Assembly (NCBI GenBank): GCA_017480195.1
Contig: JAFVBE010000017.1
Location: 1-64,000, forward strand
DNA length: 64,000 nucleotides
Direction of reading: 5' to 3'
Source: Lachnospiraceae bacterium
GTDB taxonomy: Bacteria > Bacillota > Clostridia > Lachnospirales > Lachnospiraceae
Both the position numbers and the translations under genes were made by a program. The notes beneath the pieces were generated by a model that had not been told where the DNA came from, searched no databases, and worked only from the letters and a program-made list of their open reading frames with translations. Of the stretch, positions 47,556 through 56,280 are shown piece after piece (within the stretch, counting starts at the first letter, position 1; each line of letters opens with the position of its first letter).

Positions 47556-47669
47556 GAAAATTCTTGTATTTATAGCATTTATAGATATATGAAAAATATA
47601 TATGTAGTCTTTTTTTAAAAGATGTGATAAACTTAGTAATCATATTATCAAAGGGGGAAAATAAAGTAT

Positions 47670-49940
47670 ATGAATTCCAAGAAGGTAATTACAATTATCT
47701 GCTCTATGTTGGCTGTAGCAGTAATCATAGCAGCCATTGTTCTTGTGATAAGCTCTAACAAAAAGGATGAAAAGCTTACAGCGGGAACTGATGCTGATAC
47801 AACGACTGAGGTTGTGAAGGATACTGAAGAGATAACAGCCGATCCGGGGGCGGTCGCACAGATAGATGCATCGTATGTTAGTTTTATAAGAAGACCGACG
47901 CTTCTTGCAGGTGCAAAAGGAGATTATTCCATAACTGCAAGTGTTCCTGCTTATACGATTGAACCGGATTTTTCTAATGTATATAACAGTGACAAGATTG
48001 CATATTATTCTGATGAAGAAAAGCTGCAGCTTGCAAGTAACGGATTTCTGGTTACAGAGGGTTATGATATGGAGTTTTTCGAAGTGTATGAGACGAATCG
48101 TTATGATTATACGGCGAATTTCATAACCGTCGATTCCATGATGCATACCTATCATCTGTATTTTGCGTATCTATTAAGAAATACTGAGAGGAATTATCTT
48201 TCACAGGATTTAGCTAACCTTTCTAATGAAATGATGAGTGAGGCAAAGTCACAATATGATACACTTAAGGGGACAGAATGGGAGGATGCGGCATATCTTA
48301 ATCTTGCGTTTTTTGCTGTAGGCAATAAGCTGCTTAATCCTGATGCGGAAGTACCAAGCGAGGTAAGTGATATAGTGGCTCAGGAGGTTGACCTTGTAAA
48401 TGCTGCAGGGGGTATTTCATCTTCGCCGCTATTCCAGCCATATAGTGAAGAGCCTGTTGAAGAAGATTATTCACAATATAAGCCGAGAGGATATTATGAG
48501 GGTGAAGAGGCTTTGGAAAGATATTTCAGAGCTATGATGTGGTATGGCAGACGCAACTTCGCACAGGCAAATGAAACCTATAACAGGGCTTCAATTCTTA
48601 TGACGATAGCACTTGATAATGGTGCTTTAAGTGACTGGGAGAAGATATATACTGTAACCTCATTCTTTGCAGGTGCATCTGATGACAGCGGTTATTATGA
48701 ATATCGTCCGATTATTGATGCTGCATATGGTGAAGGTGTTACGGTTGATATGCTCGTAGGAAATACAGAGGGTTATAACAACTTTAATGCACTTGTCACT
48801 GAGCTTGACCCGCCACAGATAAATTCCGTACCGGTATATGCGAGTGATACTGATGAAGAGGTTGCCGAGAAGATTATAGGCTATAGATTTATGGGACAGA
48901 GGTTCTCGATAGATGAGGCAATATTTACGCAGTTAGTATACAGAAAGGTTGAGGAGAATTCACAGGGAGGCTACAGAATGCTTCCTGATGCACTTGATGT
49001 TCCGGCTGCACTTGGCTCTGATACGGCACTTAATATTCTTTCAGCTCAGGGTGCAACCGACTATAAGAATTACAGTGAGAATATGGACAAGTTAAGACTT
49101 GATATAGCAAATGCACCGGAGGATACATGGGATGCAAGTCTTTATTCAGGCTGGATAAATACCTTAAGACCTGTGCTTGAGCCAAAGGGCGAGGGCTATC
49201 CTATGTTTATGCAGAATGAGGAATGGAATAAGAAAAATCTTGTTACATTCTTAGGAAGTTATACAGAGCTTAAGCATGATACGGTTCTTTATTCCAAGCA
49301 GATGATAGCAGAGATGGGCGGAGCAGATATTCCTGTATTGGATGACAGAGGTTATGTCGAGCCTGAGGTTGAGGTTTACAGAAGACTCAGCGCACTTGTA
49401 AAATCTACATCTGACGGCTTGGAAGGATATGGATATCTCGACGCAGATAGCAAGGCAGACCTTGCACTTTTGGCTGAGCTTTCAGACCAGCTTCAGACTA
49501 TATCCGAAAAAGAGCTAAGAAACGAGCTTCCTACCGATGATGAATTCGAGCTGATAAGAACTTTCGGAGGACAGATAGAGCATTTCTGGCAGGAGACTAA
49601 CAAGGATAAGGCAGATAATGAATACTTTACTTCACAGGAATTCCCTGCGGCTGTTGTAGTTGATGTTGCTACGGATCCAAATGGCTCATGTCTTGAGGTA
49701 GGAACAGGTCAATGTAACAGAATTTATGTTATTGTTCCTGTGGACGGACAGCTTAAGGTGGCAGTGGGCGCAACATACTCCTTCTATGAGTTTGAGCAGC
49801 CGATAAGCAACAGGCTTACTGATACACAGTGGAGAATTATGCTTGGCATAGAGCTTGACGAAAGCGGTTCATATTCAAAGGATGAGAGCATAAAACCGCC
49901 TGCATGGACCGAGAGCTTTACAAAATACTATAATTATTAG
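47670..49940 (+). CDS. DUF3160-type exported protein
   Basis: A 756-residue protein with an N-terminal membrane or signal helix (VITIICSMLAVAVIIAAIVLVI) followed by a Thr/Glu linker and a large extracytoplasmic region. Segments such as NGFLVTEGYDMEFFEVYETNRYDYTANFITVDSMMHTYHLYFAYLLR, GYRFMGQRFSIDEAIFTQLVY and the C-terminal YSFYEFEQPISNRLTDTQWRIML are those of DUF3160 proteins, whose role is unknown. AAAGGGGGAAAA precedes the ATG. Only 3 bases separate it from the next gene, which probably encodes a partner. Confidence 0.8.
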   Translation: MNSKKVITIICSMLAVAVIIAAIVLVISSNKKDEKLTAGTDADTTTEVVKDTEEITADPGAVAQIDASYVSFIRRPTLLAGAKGDYSITASVPAYTIEPDFSNVYNSDKIAYYSDEEKLQLASNGFLVTEGYDMEFFEVYETNRYDYTANFITVDSMMHTYHLYFAYLLRNTERNYLSQDLANLSNEMMSEAKSQYDTLKGTEWEDAAYLNLAFFAVGNKLLNPDAEVPSEVSDIVAQEVDLVNAAGGISSSPLFQPYSEEPVEEDYSQYKPRGYYEGEEALERYFRAMMWYGRRNFAQANETYNRASILMTIALDNGALSDWEKIYTVTSFFAGASDDSGYYEYRPIIDAAYGEGVTVDMLVGNTEGYNNFNALVTELDPPQINSVPVYASDTDEEVAEKIIGYRFMGQRFSIDEAIFTQLVYRKVEENSQGGYRMLPDALDVPAALGSDTALNILSAQGATDYKNYSENMDKLRLDIANAPEDTWDASLYSGWINTLRPVLEPKGEGYPMFMQNEEWNKKNLVTFLGSYTELKHDTVLYSKQMIAEMGGADIPVLDDRGYVEPEVEVYRRLSALVKSTSDGLEGYGYLDADSKADLALLAELSDQLQTISEKELRNELPTDDEFELIRTFGGQIEHFWQETNKDKADNEYFTSQEFPAAVVVDVATDPNGSCLEVGTGQCNRIYVIVPVDGQLKVAVGATYSFYEFEQPISNRLTDTQWRIMLGIELDESGSYSKDESIKPPAWTESFTKYYNY

Positions 49941-49943
49941 AAT

Positions 49944-50549
49944 ATGGAAAGTGAAAAGAACAATATTAAAAAGATAAAGAAGACTCGTGTAGTTGGACTG
50001 ATTTTAGTTTTTGCGGCGGCAGTCTTAGGTCTGCTTATATATTACCTTTGGACTAAGGGCGCATTTATCCCGTCATATGCGACATGGCATAATCAGGAGG
50101 ACACCTATGCCATAGGTGATGAGACAGTTGAATTCTCACTTGAGAAAAAGACACTTAAAATTCTTGATAATAAAACGAAGGAGCTTATATATGAGACACC
50201 TGATGAGTGGAAGGTGTCGGATTACTTCTACTTCGATATAGACCATGATGACGAGAATGAGGTGGTTATGGTAGTCTGGAAGCAGGGAAGCTTCGGAGAG
50301 CATAAGCCCTTCTGGCATGAAGGAAAGGATAATAAGTGGACGCAGCATATATTTATATATGATTGGGATATTACAAGGGATAATCGCTTAAAAGCAATCT
50401 GGATGTCATCAGGCTTAGGCATAAAGGCATCAGAAATATTTACTGACGAGAAAGACAGGCTCCACCTTATAGACGACAAGGGAGAAGAGACTGTATGGCA
50501 GTGGATTAGCTGGGGACTGACCTTAATGGAAGTTATACCTGCGGAATAA
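49944..50549 (+). CDS. Membrane-anchored companion of the DUF3160 protein
   Basis: A 201-residue protein with one N-terminal helix (VVGLILVFAAAVLGLLIYYLW) and an extracytoplasmic domain of short beta strands with many aromatic and acidic residues (SDYFYFDIDHDDENEVVMVVWKQGSFGEHKPFW). The Asp-rich strand-turn DIDHDDENE recalls FG-GAP/VCBS-like calcium or propeller blades but is a single copy. It starts 3 bases after the DUF3160 gene and lacks its own promoter, so the two are co-expressed at the cell surface. Confidence 0.65.
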   Translation: MESEKNNIKKIKKTRVVGLILVFAAAVLGLLIYYLWTKGAFIPSYATWHNQEDTYAIGDETVEFSLEKKTLKILDNKTKELIYETPDEWKVSDYFYFDIDHDDENEVVMVVWKQGSFGEHKPFWHEGKDNKWTQHIFIYDWDITRDNRLKAIWMSSGLGIKASEIFTDEKDRLHLIDDKGEETVWQWISWGLTLMEVIPAE

Positions 50550-50592
50550 TGGATGATACAATTTTAAATTAAAATTATAGGAGGTTTACATT

Positions 50593-51549
50593 ATGAGTAA
50601 CAAAAAACTTGACAGTAGAAAATGTGCGATGATAGGCTGCGGCTTCGTAGGCTCGGCATCGGTTTTTGCACTTATGCAGTCGGGACTTTTCTCGGATATA
50701 GTTCTGATTGATGCGAACAAGGACAAGGCAGAGGGCGAGGCTCTCGATATAAGTCACGGAATACCTTTTGCGAAGCCGGTTGAGCTTAGAGCCGGAGACT
50801 ATGAGGATATAGCAGATGCTTCTATAGTAATTGTTACGGCAGGCGCCGCACAGAAGCCGAGCGAGACAAGACTTGACCTTGTGAAGAAGAATGTTGGAAT
50901 ATTTAAGAGTATAATTCCTGAGATTGTTAAGGTTAATAAGGATTGTATACTTCTTATAGTGGCCAATCCTGTAGATGTGCTTACCTATGCTGCATGGAAG
51001 TTGTCGGGCTTCCCTAAGGAGAGAGTTATCGGCTCTGGTACAGTGCTTGATACTGCGCGTTTTAAATACCTTTTGGGTGAGCATCTGCAGTTAGACAGCC
51101 GTAGTATCCATGCGTTTATAATCGGTGAGCACGGTGATTCCGAGATTGCTGCATGGTCCTCTGCAAATGTATCAGGTGTGCCTATCCATAAGGTGTGTGA
51201 GATGAGAGGCTTTACAGACCATGATTATGAGACTCACCGGTTGGCTGAGGAGGTTAAGAATGCCGCTTATGAGATAATTAATAAGAAGGGCGCAACCTAT
51301 TATGGCATAGGTATGGCGATTAAGAGGATATGCGAGGCTATAGTAAGAGACGAGCGTTCGATACTTCCTGTATCTACGCTTATGACAGGACAGTTTGGCT
51401 TGGAGGATGTATGCCTTTCAATGCCGGCATTAGTAGGAGAGGACGGTGTTGATACACTTCTCCCTATCGAGCTTGATGACGAGGAGCTTGCTGCACTCAA
51501 GAAATCAGCAGAGACACTTAAGGCAGTTATTGCTGATTCGGGACTGTAA
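50593..51549 (+). CDS. ldh: L-lactate dehydrogenase
   Basis: A 318-residue NAD-dependent dehydrogenase. It has the Rossmann start IGCGFVGSASVFALM, ETRLDLVKKN with the substrate-loop Arg, ANPVDVLTY, GSGTVLDTARFKYLL and the catalytic His in IGEHGDSE. It reduces pyruvate to L-lactate during fermentation. TAGGAGGTTTACATT precedes the ATG. The 51550-51643 gap holds a GAAGCAGC/GCTGCTTC hairpin (51583-51611), followed by a mixed AT run and a possible weak terminator. Confidence 0.94.
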   Translation: MSNKKLDSRKCAMIGCGFVGSASVFALMQSGLFSDIVLIDANKDKAEGEALDISHGIPFAKPVELRAGDYEDIADASIVIVTAGAAQKPSETRLDLVKKNVGIFKSIIPEIVKVNKDCILLIVANPVDVLTYAAWKLSGFPKERVIGSGTVLDTARFKYLLGEHLQLDSRSIHAFIIGEHGDSEIAAWSSANVSGVPIHKVCEMRGFTDHDYETHRLAEEVKNAAYEIINKKGATYYGIGMAIKRICEAIVRDERSILPVSTLMTGQFGLEDVCLSMPALVGEDGVDTLLPIELDDEELAALKKSAETLKAVIADSGL

Positions 51550-51643
51550 GATATACTGACCTTGGAATAGTATTATAGAGTCGAAGCAGCGGAGTAATTC
51601 TTTGCTGCTTCAATGATTTTCAGATTTTACGGAGTTTTATTGT

Positions 51644-52810
51644 ATGGGAAATATTCAGGAAGCACAGAATGCATTAAATGACGACAGCCTGCATAATGTG
51701 GCGAAGTCAAGAGATATAATAATTATAAGGACAAGTGTAATAGGGATAATAGCAAATGTTTTTCTGGCGGGCTTTAAGGCGGTAATAGGTCTTATAACCG
51801 GCTCTATCGCAATCCTTATGGATGCGGTCAACAATATATCGGATGCTGCGTCATCGCTTATTACGATAATCGGCACGAAGCTGGCAGGCAAGCAGCCTGA
51901 CAAGGAGCACCCGTTCGGACATGGCAGAGCGGAATACCTAAGTGCTATGGTTATAGCTGTATTGGTTCTATATGCGGGCATAACCTCGTTTACGGAATCG
52001 GTCAAGAAGATTATCAATCCGAAGACTCCGGAATATACGATTATCGCACTTGTCATAGTGGCTGTTGCAGTAGTAGTCAAGATCGTGCTTGGTAGATATG
52101 TAAAGGGCATCGGAGAGAAGGTAAACTCCGAGTCACTTGTTAATTCCGGTCAGGATGCGACAATGGATTCGGTAATATCTGCGTCAACTCTTGTTGCAGC
52201 GATTATATTTGAACTCTCCGGCCTTTCCCTTGAGGCGTGGCTCGGTGCGATAATATCTGTTATTATCATCAAGTCAGGTATAGATATGCTTCGTGAAACC
52301 ATATCGAAGCTGCTGGGCGAGAGAATTGACAGAGAGCTTGCACTTGCTATCAAGGAGACCGTAACCTCGTTTCCTGATGTAAAGGGTGCATATGACCTTG
52401 TACTTAATAATTACGGACCGGATTCATTTAATGGCTCTGTACACATTGAAGTCCCTGATACTTATACTGCTTATGACCTTGATGAGTTGCTAAGGCAGAT
52501 TACGATAGAGGTATTTAACAAGCACAATGTAATACTCACAGCGATAGGTGTCTACTCAATCAACACGCAGAACGACTTCGCAGCGAAGGCTCGTGATGAG
52601 ATAAAGAAGATGGCACTTGCCAACGAATATGTATTACAGCTTCACGGCTTCTATCTGAATGAAGAGAAGAAAACCATAAGATTTGATATAGTTGTAAGCT
52701 TCGATGCACCGGACAGAAAAGAAGTGTATATGGATGTGCTGTGTAAGGCTAAGGAAATGTATCCTGAATACGATTTCCAGGTAGCGCTGGATACGGATTT
52801 TAGTGATTAA
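51644..52810 (+). CDS. Cation diffusion facilitator transporter
   Basis: A 388-residue metal/proton antiporter. Six membrane helices (SVIGIIANVFLAGFKAVIGLI, SIAILMDAVNNISDAASSLI, and others) carry the metal-site residues in DAVNNISDA and in the second half. HPFGHGRAEY is the CDF hallmark loop. A C-terminal cytoplasmic ferredoxin-like domain follows, extended by a second ~80-residue region (ARDEIKKMALANEYVLQLHGFYL). Substrate could be Mn2+, Zn2+, Fe2+ or Co2+. Terminated by a strong hairpin. Confidence 0.92.
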   Translation: MGNIQEAQNALNDDSLHNVAKSRDIIIIRTSVIGIIANVFLAGFKAVIGLITGSIAILMDAVNNISDAASSLITIIGTKLAGKQPDKEHPFGHGRAEYLSAMVIAVLVLYAGITSFTESVKKIINPKTPEYTIIALVIVAVAVVVKIVLGRYVKGIGEKVNSESLVNSGQDATMDSVISASTLVAAIIFELSGLSLEAWLGAIISVIIIKSGIDMLRETISKLLGERIDRELALAIKETVTSFPDVKGAYDLVLNNYGPDSFNGSVHIEVPDTYTAYDLDELLRQITIEVFNKHNVILTAIGVYSINTQNDFAAKARDEIKKMALANEYVLQLHGFYLNEEKKTIRFDIVVSFDAPDRKEVYMDVLCKAKEMYPEYDFQVALDTDFSD

Positions 52811-52827
52811 AGAAAGCTTATGATATT

Positions 52828-52878
52828 AAAAGAACGATGTGCGGATAATTAAGATTTAGTTAGCACATCGTTCTTTTT
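52828..52878 (+). terminator. Intrinsic terminator of the CDF gene
   Basis: AAAAGAACGATGTGC (52828-52842) pairs perfectly with GCACATCGTTCTTTT (52863-52877), ending in a T run. It lies between the CDF gene and the convergent pdxT; the A-rich left arm makes it usable in both directions. Confidence 0.9.
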
Positions 52879-52894
52879 GTGTTTTTCAAAAGTA

Positions 52895-53458
52895 TTATTC
52901 AATCATAGATAAAAAGTATTGATGAAGTCTTGCGTCGTCTGCAATCTCAGGATGGAAGGTAAGTCCAAGCTGGTTCTTGTACCTCACGGCTGTTATGTGG
53001 TCATCAACGCTTGCCAATACCTCGACATCATCAGAGACAGCTTCTATGTAAGGTGCTCTGATAAAGACCATTTCAAAATTGCCTATACCTTCTATATTGG
53101 AAGTTCTTTTAAAGCTTCCGAGCTGTCTGCCGTAGGCATTCCTTCTGGTTGTTACAGGTAAGGTCTGAAAATATCTTCTGTCATCATTGGACAGGGTTTC
53201 AGAAAGAAGGATAAGACCTGCACATGTAGCCATAACCGGAAGACCTGATTTGATTTTATCTTTTAAAATATTGAACATATCAAGCTCGTTAAGCAGCTTC
53301 CCCTGCACTGTACTTTCACCACCGGGCAGAACAAGTCCGTCCAAATCATCGGATATATCCGCCTTCTTCCTAAGCTCCACACACTCCGCACCAAGCGAGG
53401 AAAGCATATTCTCATGCTCTATAAAAGCACCTTGTACAGCTAATATTCCAATCTTCAT
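52895..53458 (-). CDS. pdxT: PLP synthase glutaminase subunit PdxT
   Basis: A 187-residue class I glutamine amidotransferase that supplies ammonia to PdxS. It has VLPGGEST, the nucleophile Cys in ATCAGLILL (about residue 78) and the His-Glu pair in LTFHPEIADDARLHQYF. ATG 53458 is the start because AAAGGA lies 8 bases before it and all PdxT proteins begin MKIGILAVQGAF. The open frame continues upstream for another 83 codons, but those translate the repeat element and are not part of the protein. Confidence 0.95.
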   Translation of the reverse strand: MKIGILAVQGAFIEHENMLSSLGAECVELRKKADISDDLDGLVLPGGESTVQGKLLNELDMFNILKDKIKSGLPVMATCAGLILLSETLSNDDRRYFQTLPVTTRRNAYGRQLGSFKRTSNIEGIGNFEMVFIRAPYIEAVSDDVEVLASVDDHITAVRYKNQLGLTFHPEIADDARLHQYFLSMIE

Positions 53459-53497
53459 ATCATATATCCTTTCTGTAAAATAATAACTAAATATTGG

Positions 53498-53712
53498 AAC
53501 GATTGGATGAAGTGGCAGGAGGTTGTAGAAACGATTCGCACAATTTGCGTGAAACCAGCAACGAGTGGTTCGTATTGGCTTGCTCAGAAATCGAGCTGTT
53601 TGAGCGTAAGCGAGTTCTCGATTTCGCGCAAGGGCAATAGAATCCGAGTTGACTGATTTAGCAAATTGATTGCGTGTTTCAACAGCCTCCTCTGCCGCTT
53701 CATCCAATCGTT
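53498..53712. repeat. Structured self-complementary element, family 2 copy C
   Basis: A 215 bp near-palindrome between pdxS and pdxT. The outer arms AACGATTGGATGAAG and CTTCATCCAATCGTT pair perfectly, and the next GGCAG/CTGCC and GAGG/CCTC continue the stem. The apex GAAATCGAG...CTCGATTTC encloses TGAGCGTAAGCGAGTT (53601-53616). Internal boxes at 53538-53555 and 53652-53680 match boxes at 63139 and 63250 in copy D, while the stems between them differ. It would be transcribed as part of the pdxST mRNA. It leaves pdxT with its own intact ribosome binding site. Confidence 0.78.
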
Positions 53713-53732
53713 TAGCTTATAAAAGAATTAGT

Positions 53733-54611
53733 TTACTGTCCACGTTCTTCCATGATAAGCTTGATTTCCTGCTCATTGATGCCAACCATAGCCTCCCCTA
53801 AATCCTCGGAAAGCTCTGCTATAAGCTTAGCGTCGGTATAGTTGGTTACAGCCTTGACGATGGCATTTGCACGCTTGGCAGGGTCTCCGGATTTGAATAT
53901 TCCCGAGCCTACAAATACACCTTCGGCTCCAAGCTGCATCATAAGCGCTGCGTCTGCCGGAGTAGCTACACCGCCTGCAGCGAAGTTTACAACCGGAAGT
54001 CTGCTGTTCTCATGGACATAAACCACAAGGTCATAAGGTACCTGAAGCTGCTTGGCTGCTTCGTACAGCTCATCCTCCCGAAGCGATACAAGCTGAGCTA
54101 TCTCGCTGTTCATTTTCCTCATATGTCGTACAGCCTGAACTATATCGCCTGTTCCCGGCTCACCCTTGGTTCTTATCATTGACGCTCCTTCATTTATGCG
54201 CCTTAAAGCTTCTCCCAAATCCCTCGCACCACATACGAAGGGTACCTTGAACTTCTTCTTGTCTATATGATAGACATCATCTGCCGGAGATAAAACCTCG
54301 GATTCGTCTATGTAGTCTATCTCGATTGCCTCTAAAACCTGTGCTTCTGCGAAATGCCCTATACGGCATTTTGCCATAACCGGTATGCTTACTGCTGCTT
54401 GAATTCCTTTAATCATCTTAGGATCGCTCATGCGCGATACACCGCCTGCTGCTCTTATATCAGCAGGTATCCTCTCAAGTGCCATAACTGCACAGGCGCC
54501 TGCTTCCTCTGCGATTTTTGCCTGTTCGGGTGTGGTTACATCCATTATGACACCACCCTTAAGCATCTGAGCTAAACCCTTGTTCAAATCATATTGTGTG
54601 TTATTACCCAT
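53733..54611 (-). CDS. pdxS: PLP synthase subunit PdxS
   Basis: A 292-residue TIM-barrel synthase that builds pyridoxal 5'-phosphate from ribose-5-phosphate, glyceraldehyde-3-phosphate and ammonia. It begins [50 protein letters not shown]. It retains the lysines of the two active sites ([10 protein letters not shown] and [11 protein letters not shown]). AGGAGGAAC lies 5 bases before the ATG. First gene of pdxST, divergent from pdxR. Confidence 0.97.
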   Translation of the reverse strand: MGNNTQYDLNKGLAQMLKGGVIMDVTTPEQAKIAEEAGACAVMALERIPADIRAAGGVSRMSDPKMIKGIQAAVSIPVMAKCRIGHFAEAQVLEAIEIDYIDESEVLSPADDVYHIDKKKFKVPFVCGARDLGEALRRINEGASMIRTKGEPGTGDIVQAVRHMRKMNSEIAQLVSLREDELYEAAKQLQVPYDLVVYVHENSRLPVVNFAAGGVATPADAALMMQLGAEGVFVGSGIFKSGDPAKRANAIVKAVTNYTDAKLIAELSEDLGEAMVGINEQEIKLIMEERGQ

Positions 54612-54633
54612 TATTGTTCCTCCTAAAATATAT

Positions 54634-54673
54634 TGCGTTCTTCAAGTTTTATTGTAAAAACTTTTGGAACGCA
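54634..54673. promoter_or_regulatory. 40 bp dyad between pdxS and pdxR
   Basis: TGCGTTC (54634) and GAACGCA (54667) form the outer half-sites, and AAGTTTT (54644) and AAAACTT (54657) the inner ones, with 3 base gaps and a 6 base centre. It lies 22 bases upstream of the pdxS start codon, next to its ribosome binding site. It is either an operator for PdxR-type regulation or an RNA hairpin in the pdxS leader. Confidence 0.55.
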
Positions 54674-54777
54674 TATTAAAATATTGAAAATAATTTGACT
54701 ATATGATAGACTCAATCTGAATATAAAAAAATATTCAAAAATATTTATTTTAATAATATCAGATATGAGGAGAAAGA

Positions 54778-56178
54778 ATGCTGACATATAATCTTGAAGA
54801 GAATGATATTCCGCTTTACGAGCAACTATATAATCACATAAAAGAGGATATAAGCAATGGTGTTATAAAGGCAGATGAACATCTTCCATCTAAGAGAAGT
54901 TTTGCAAGACATCTTGGCGTTAGTACCATTACGGTTGAAAATGCGTATGACCAGTTGATAAGTGAGGGGTATATGTATGCCATAGAAAAAAAGGGATATT
55001 ATGCTGCGGATATATCGGATATTCACAAGATAAAAAGCTCAGAGATAAAAAGAGAGAATATTATCCTTCCGGAAACTCCGACGGATTATCAATATGACCT
55101 GTCAGGCAATCAGGTGGATACGGATACATTTCCGTTCTCCATATGGGCAAAGCTGCTTCGTGAAACAATATCAGATGACAGCGACAGATTAATGAGAAAA
55201 TCCTTCTGTGCAGGTGTTGAACCGTTAAGAGAAGCTATTGCTGAGCACCTTGCGTCGTTTCGAGGTATGTCGGTGGATCCGAATCAGATCATAATAGGCG
55301 CAGGAACGGAATATCTGTATAGTATGCTGCTTTTAATACTTGGCAAGGACAAAAGGTACTGTGTGGAAAATCCCGGGTACAAGAAGATTCTTCATATATA
55401 TAGGATGAACGGAGCGGACTGCACCTATGTCGATATGGACGAGCAGGGAATTACGGTAAAGGGACTTAATGATAAGAGGGCGGATGTTGCGCATATCAGT
55501 CCGACGCACCATTTTCCGACAGGTATTACTATGCCGGTCAGCAGGAGATATGAGCTTCTTGCGTGGGCAAATGAGGTGTCTGGAAGATACATTATAGAGG
55601 ACGACTACGACAGCGAATTCAGATTAAATGGCAAGCCTATACCGACGCTGTACAGTATAGACGCCTGTGGTAAGGTGATATATGTGAATACCTTCTCCAA
55701 GTCGCTTGCACCTACAATCAGGGTAAGCTATATGGTGCTTCCTGTGGAACTTGCAAATATATATTATGAGAGATTTTCCTTTTATTCCTGTACGGTGTCA
55801 AACTTCGAGCAGTACACGCTTGCAAAGTTTATAAAGCTTGGATATTTCGAGAAGCATATAAACCGCATGAGGCTTTATTATGCAAGACAGCGCGCTAAGG
55901 TTATGGAGGCGCTTAAGAAGAGCAGTCTGTATAACTCATGTAATATAATTGAGAATAATTCGGGGCTTCATTTTGTCCTTGAGCTTGATACGGAATATGA
56001 AGACGAGGTACTTAAGGCTAAGCTTGCGGAGAAGGGAGTTTATATGTCCGCTATATCGGAATATCTGCATGGTGGTAAGAAAAAAACAGATAATTCACAC
56101 CGCTTCATACTTAATTATTCGAATTTGGATACAGATAAATTGGTTGAAATATTTGAGATTATTAATTACCTTATATAA
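54778..56178 (+). CDS. pdxR: PdxR-like MocR/GntR regulator
   Basis: A 466-residue regulator. Residues 1-75 are a GntR winged helix (PLYEQLYNHIKEDISNGVIKADEHLPSKRSFARHLGVSTITVENAYDQL). The rest is a fold-type I aminotransferase-like domain with the PLP lysine in NTFSKSLAPTIRVSYM and the Asp-Tyr in IEDDYDSEFR. Such proteins bind PLP and control pdxST, usually activating it when PLP is low. Divergent from pdxS across 166 bases that hold the dyad. GAGGAGAAAGA precedes the ATG. Confidence 0.88.
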   Translation: MLTYNLEENDIPLYEQLYNHIKEDISNGVIKADEHLPSKRSFARHLGVSTITVENAYDQLISEGYMYAIEKKGYYAADISDIHKIKSSEIKRENIILPETPTDYQYDLSGNQVDTDTFPFSIWAKLLRETISDDSDRLMRKSFCAGVEPLREAIAEHLASFRGMSVDPNQIIIGAGTEYLYSMLLLILGKDKRYCVENPGYKKILHIYRMNGADCTYVDMDEQGITVKGLNDKRADVAHISPTHHFPTGITMPVSRRYELLAWANEVSGRYIIEDDYDSEFRLNGKPIPTLYSIDACGKVIYVNTFSKSLAPTIRVSYMVLPVELANIYYERFSFYSCTVSNFEQYTLAKFIKLGYFEKHINRMRLYYARQRAKVMEALKKSSLYNSCNIIENNSGLHFVLELDTEYEDEVLKAKLAEKGVYMSAISEYLHGGKKKTDNSHRFILNYSNLDTDKLVEIFEIINYLI

Positions 56179-56212
56179 AATTTATTAAATTTATTAAATT
56201 TATATCAGGTCA

Positions 56213-56241
56213 TTTACTAAAAAAATAATTTGTGGTAAAAT
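56213..56241 (+). promoter_or_regulatory. Promoter of the TPR/DUF4037 gene
   Basis: TTTACT (56213-56218), 17 bp, TAAAAT (56236-56241) preceded by TGG. Three AAATTTATT direct repeats (56178-56203), about 10 bp apart, precede it and probably bend the DNA or act as an UP-like element. Confidence 0.5.
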
Positions 56242-56280
56242 TGATTTATTGTGGGGTTTTTTATTCTAAGGAGGTATACA

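Noticed and set aside
47567-47669. Promoter for the DUF3160 gene
   Set aside because: Several AT-rich hexamers exist but no pair has acceptable match and spacing.
53459-53707. 83-residue N-terminal extension of PdxT
   Set aside because: It is a translation of the family 2 repeat; PdxT starts at MKIGILAVQGAF with its own ribosome binding site.
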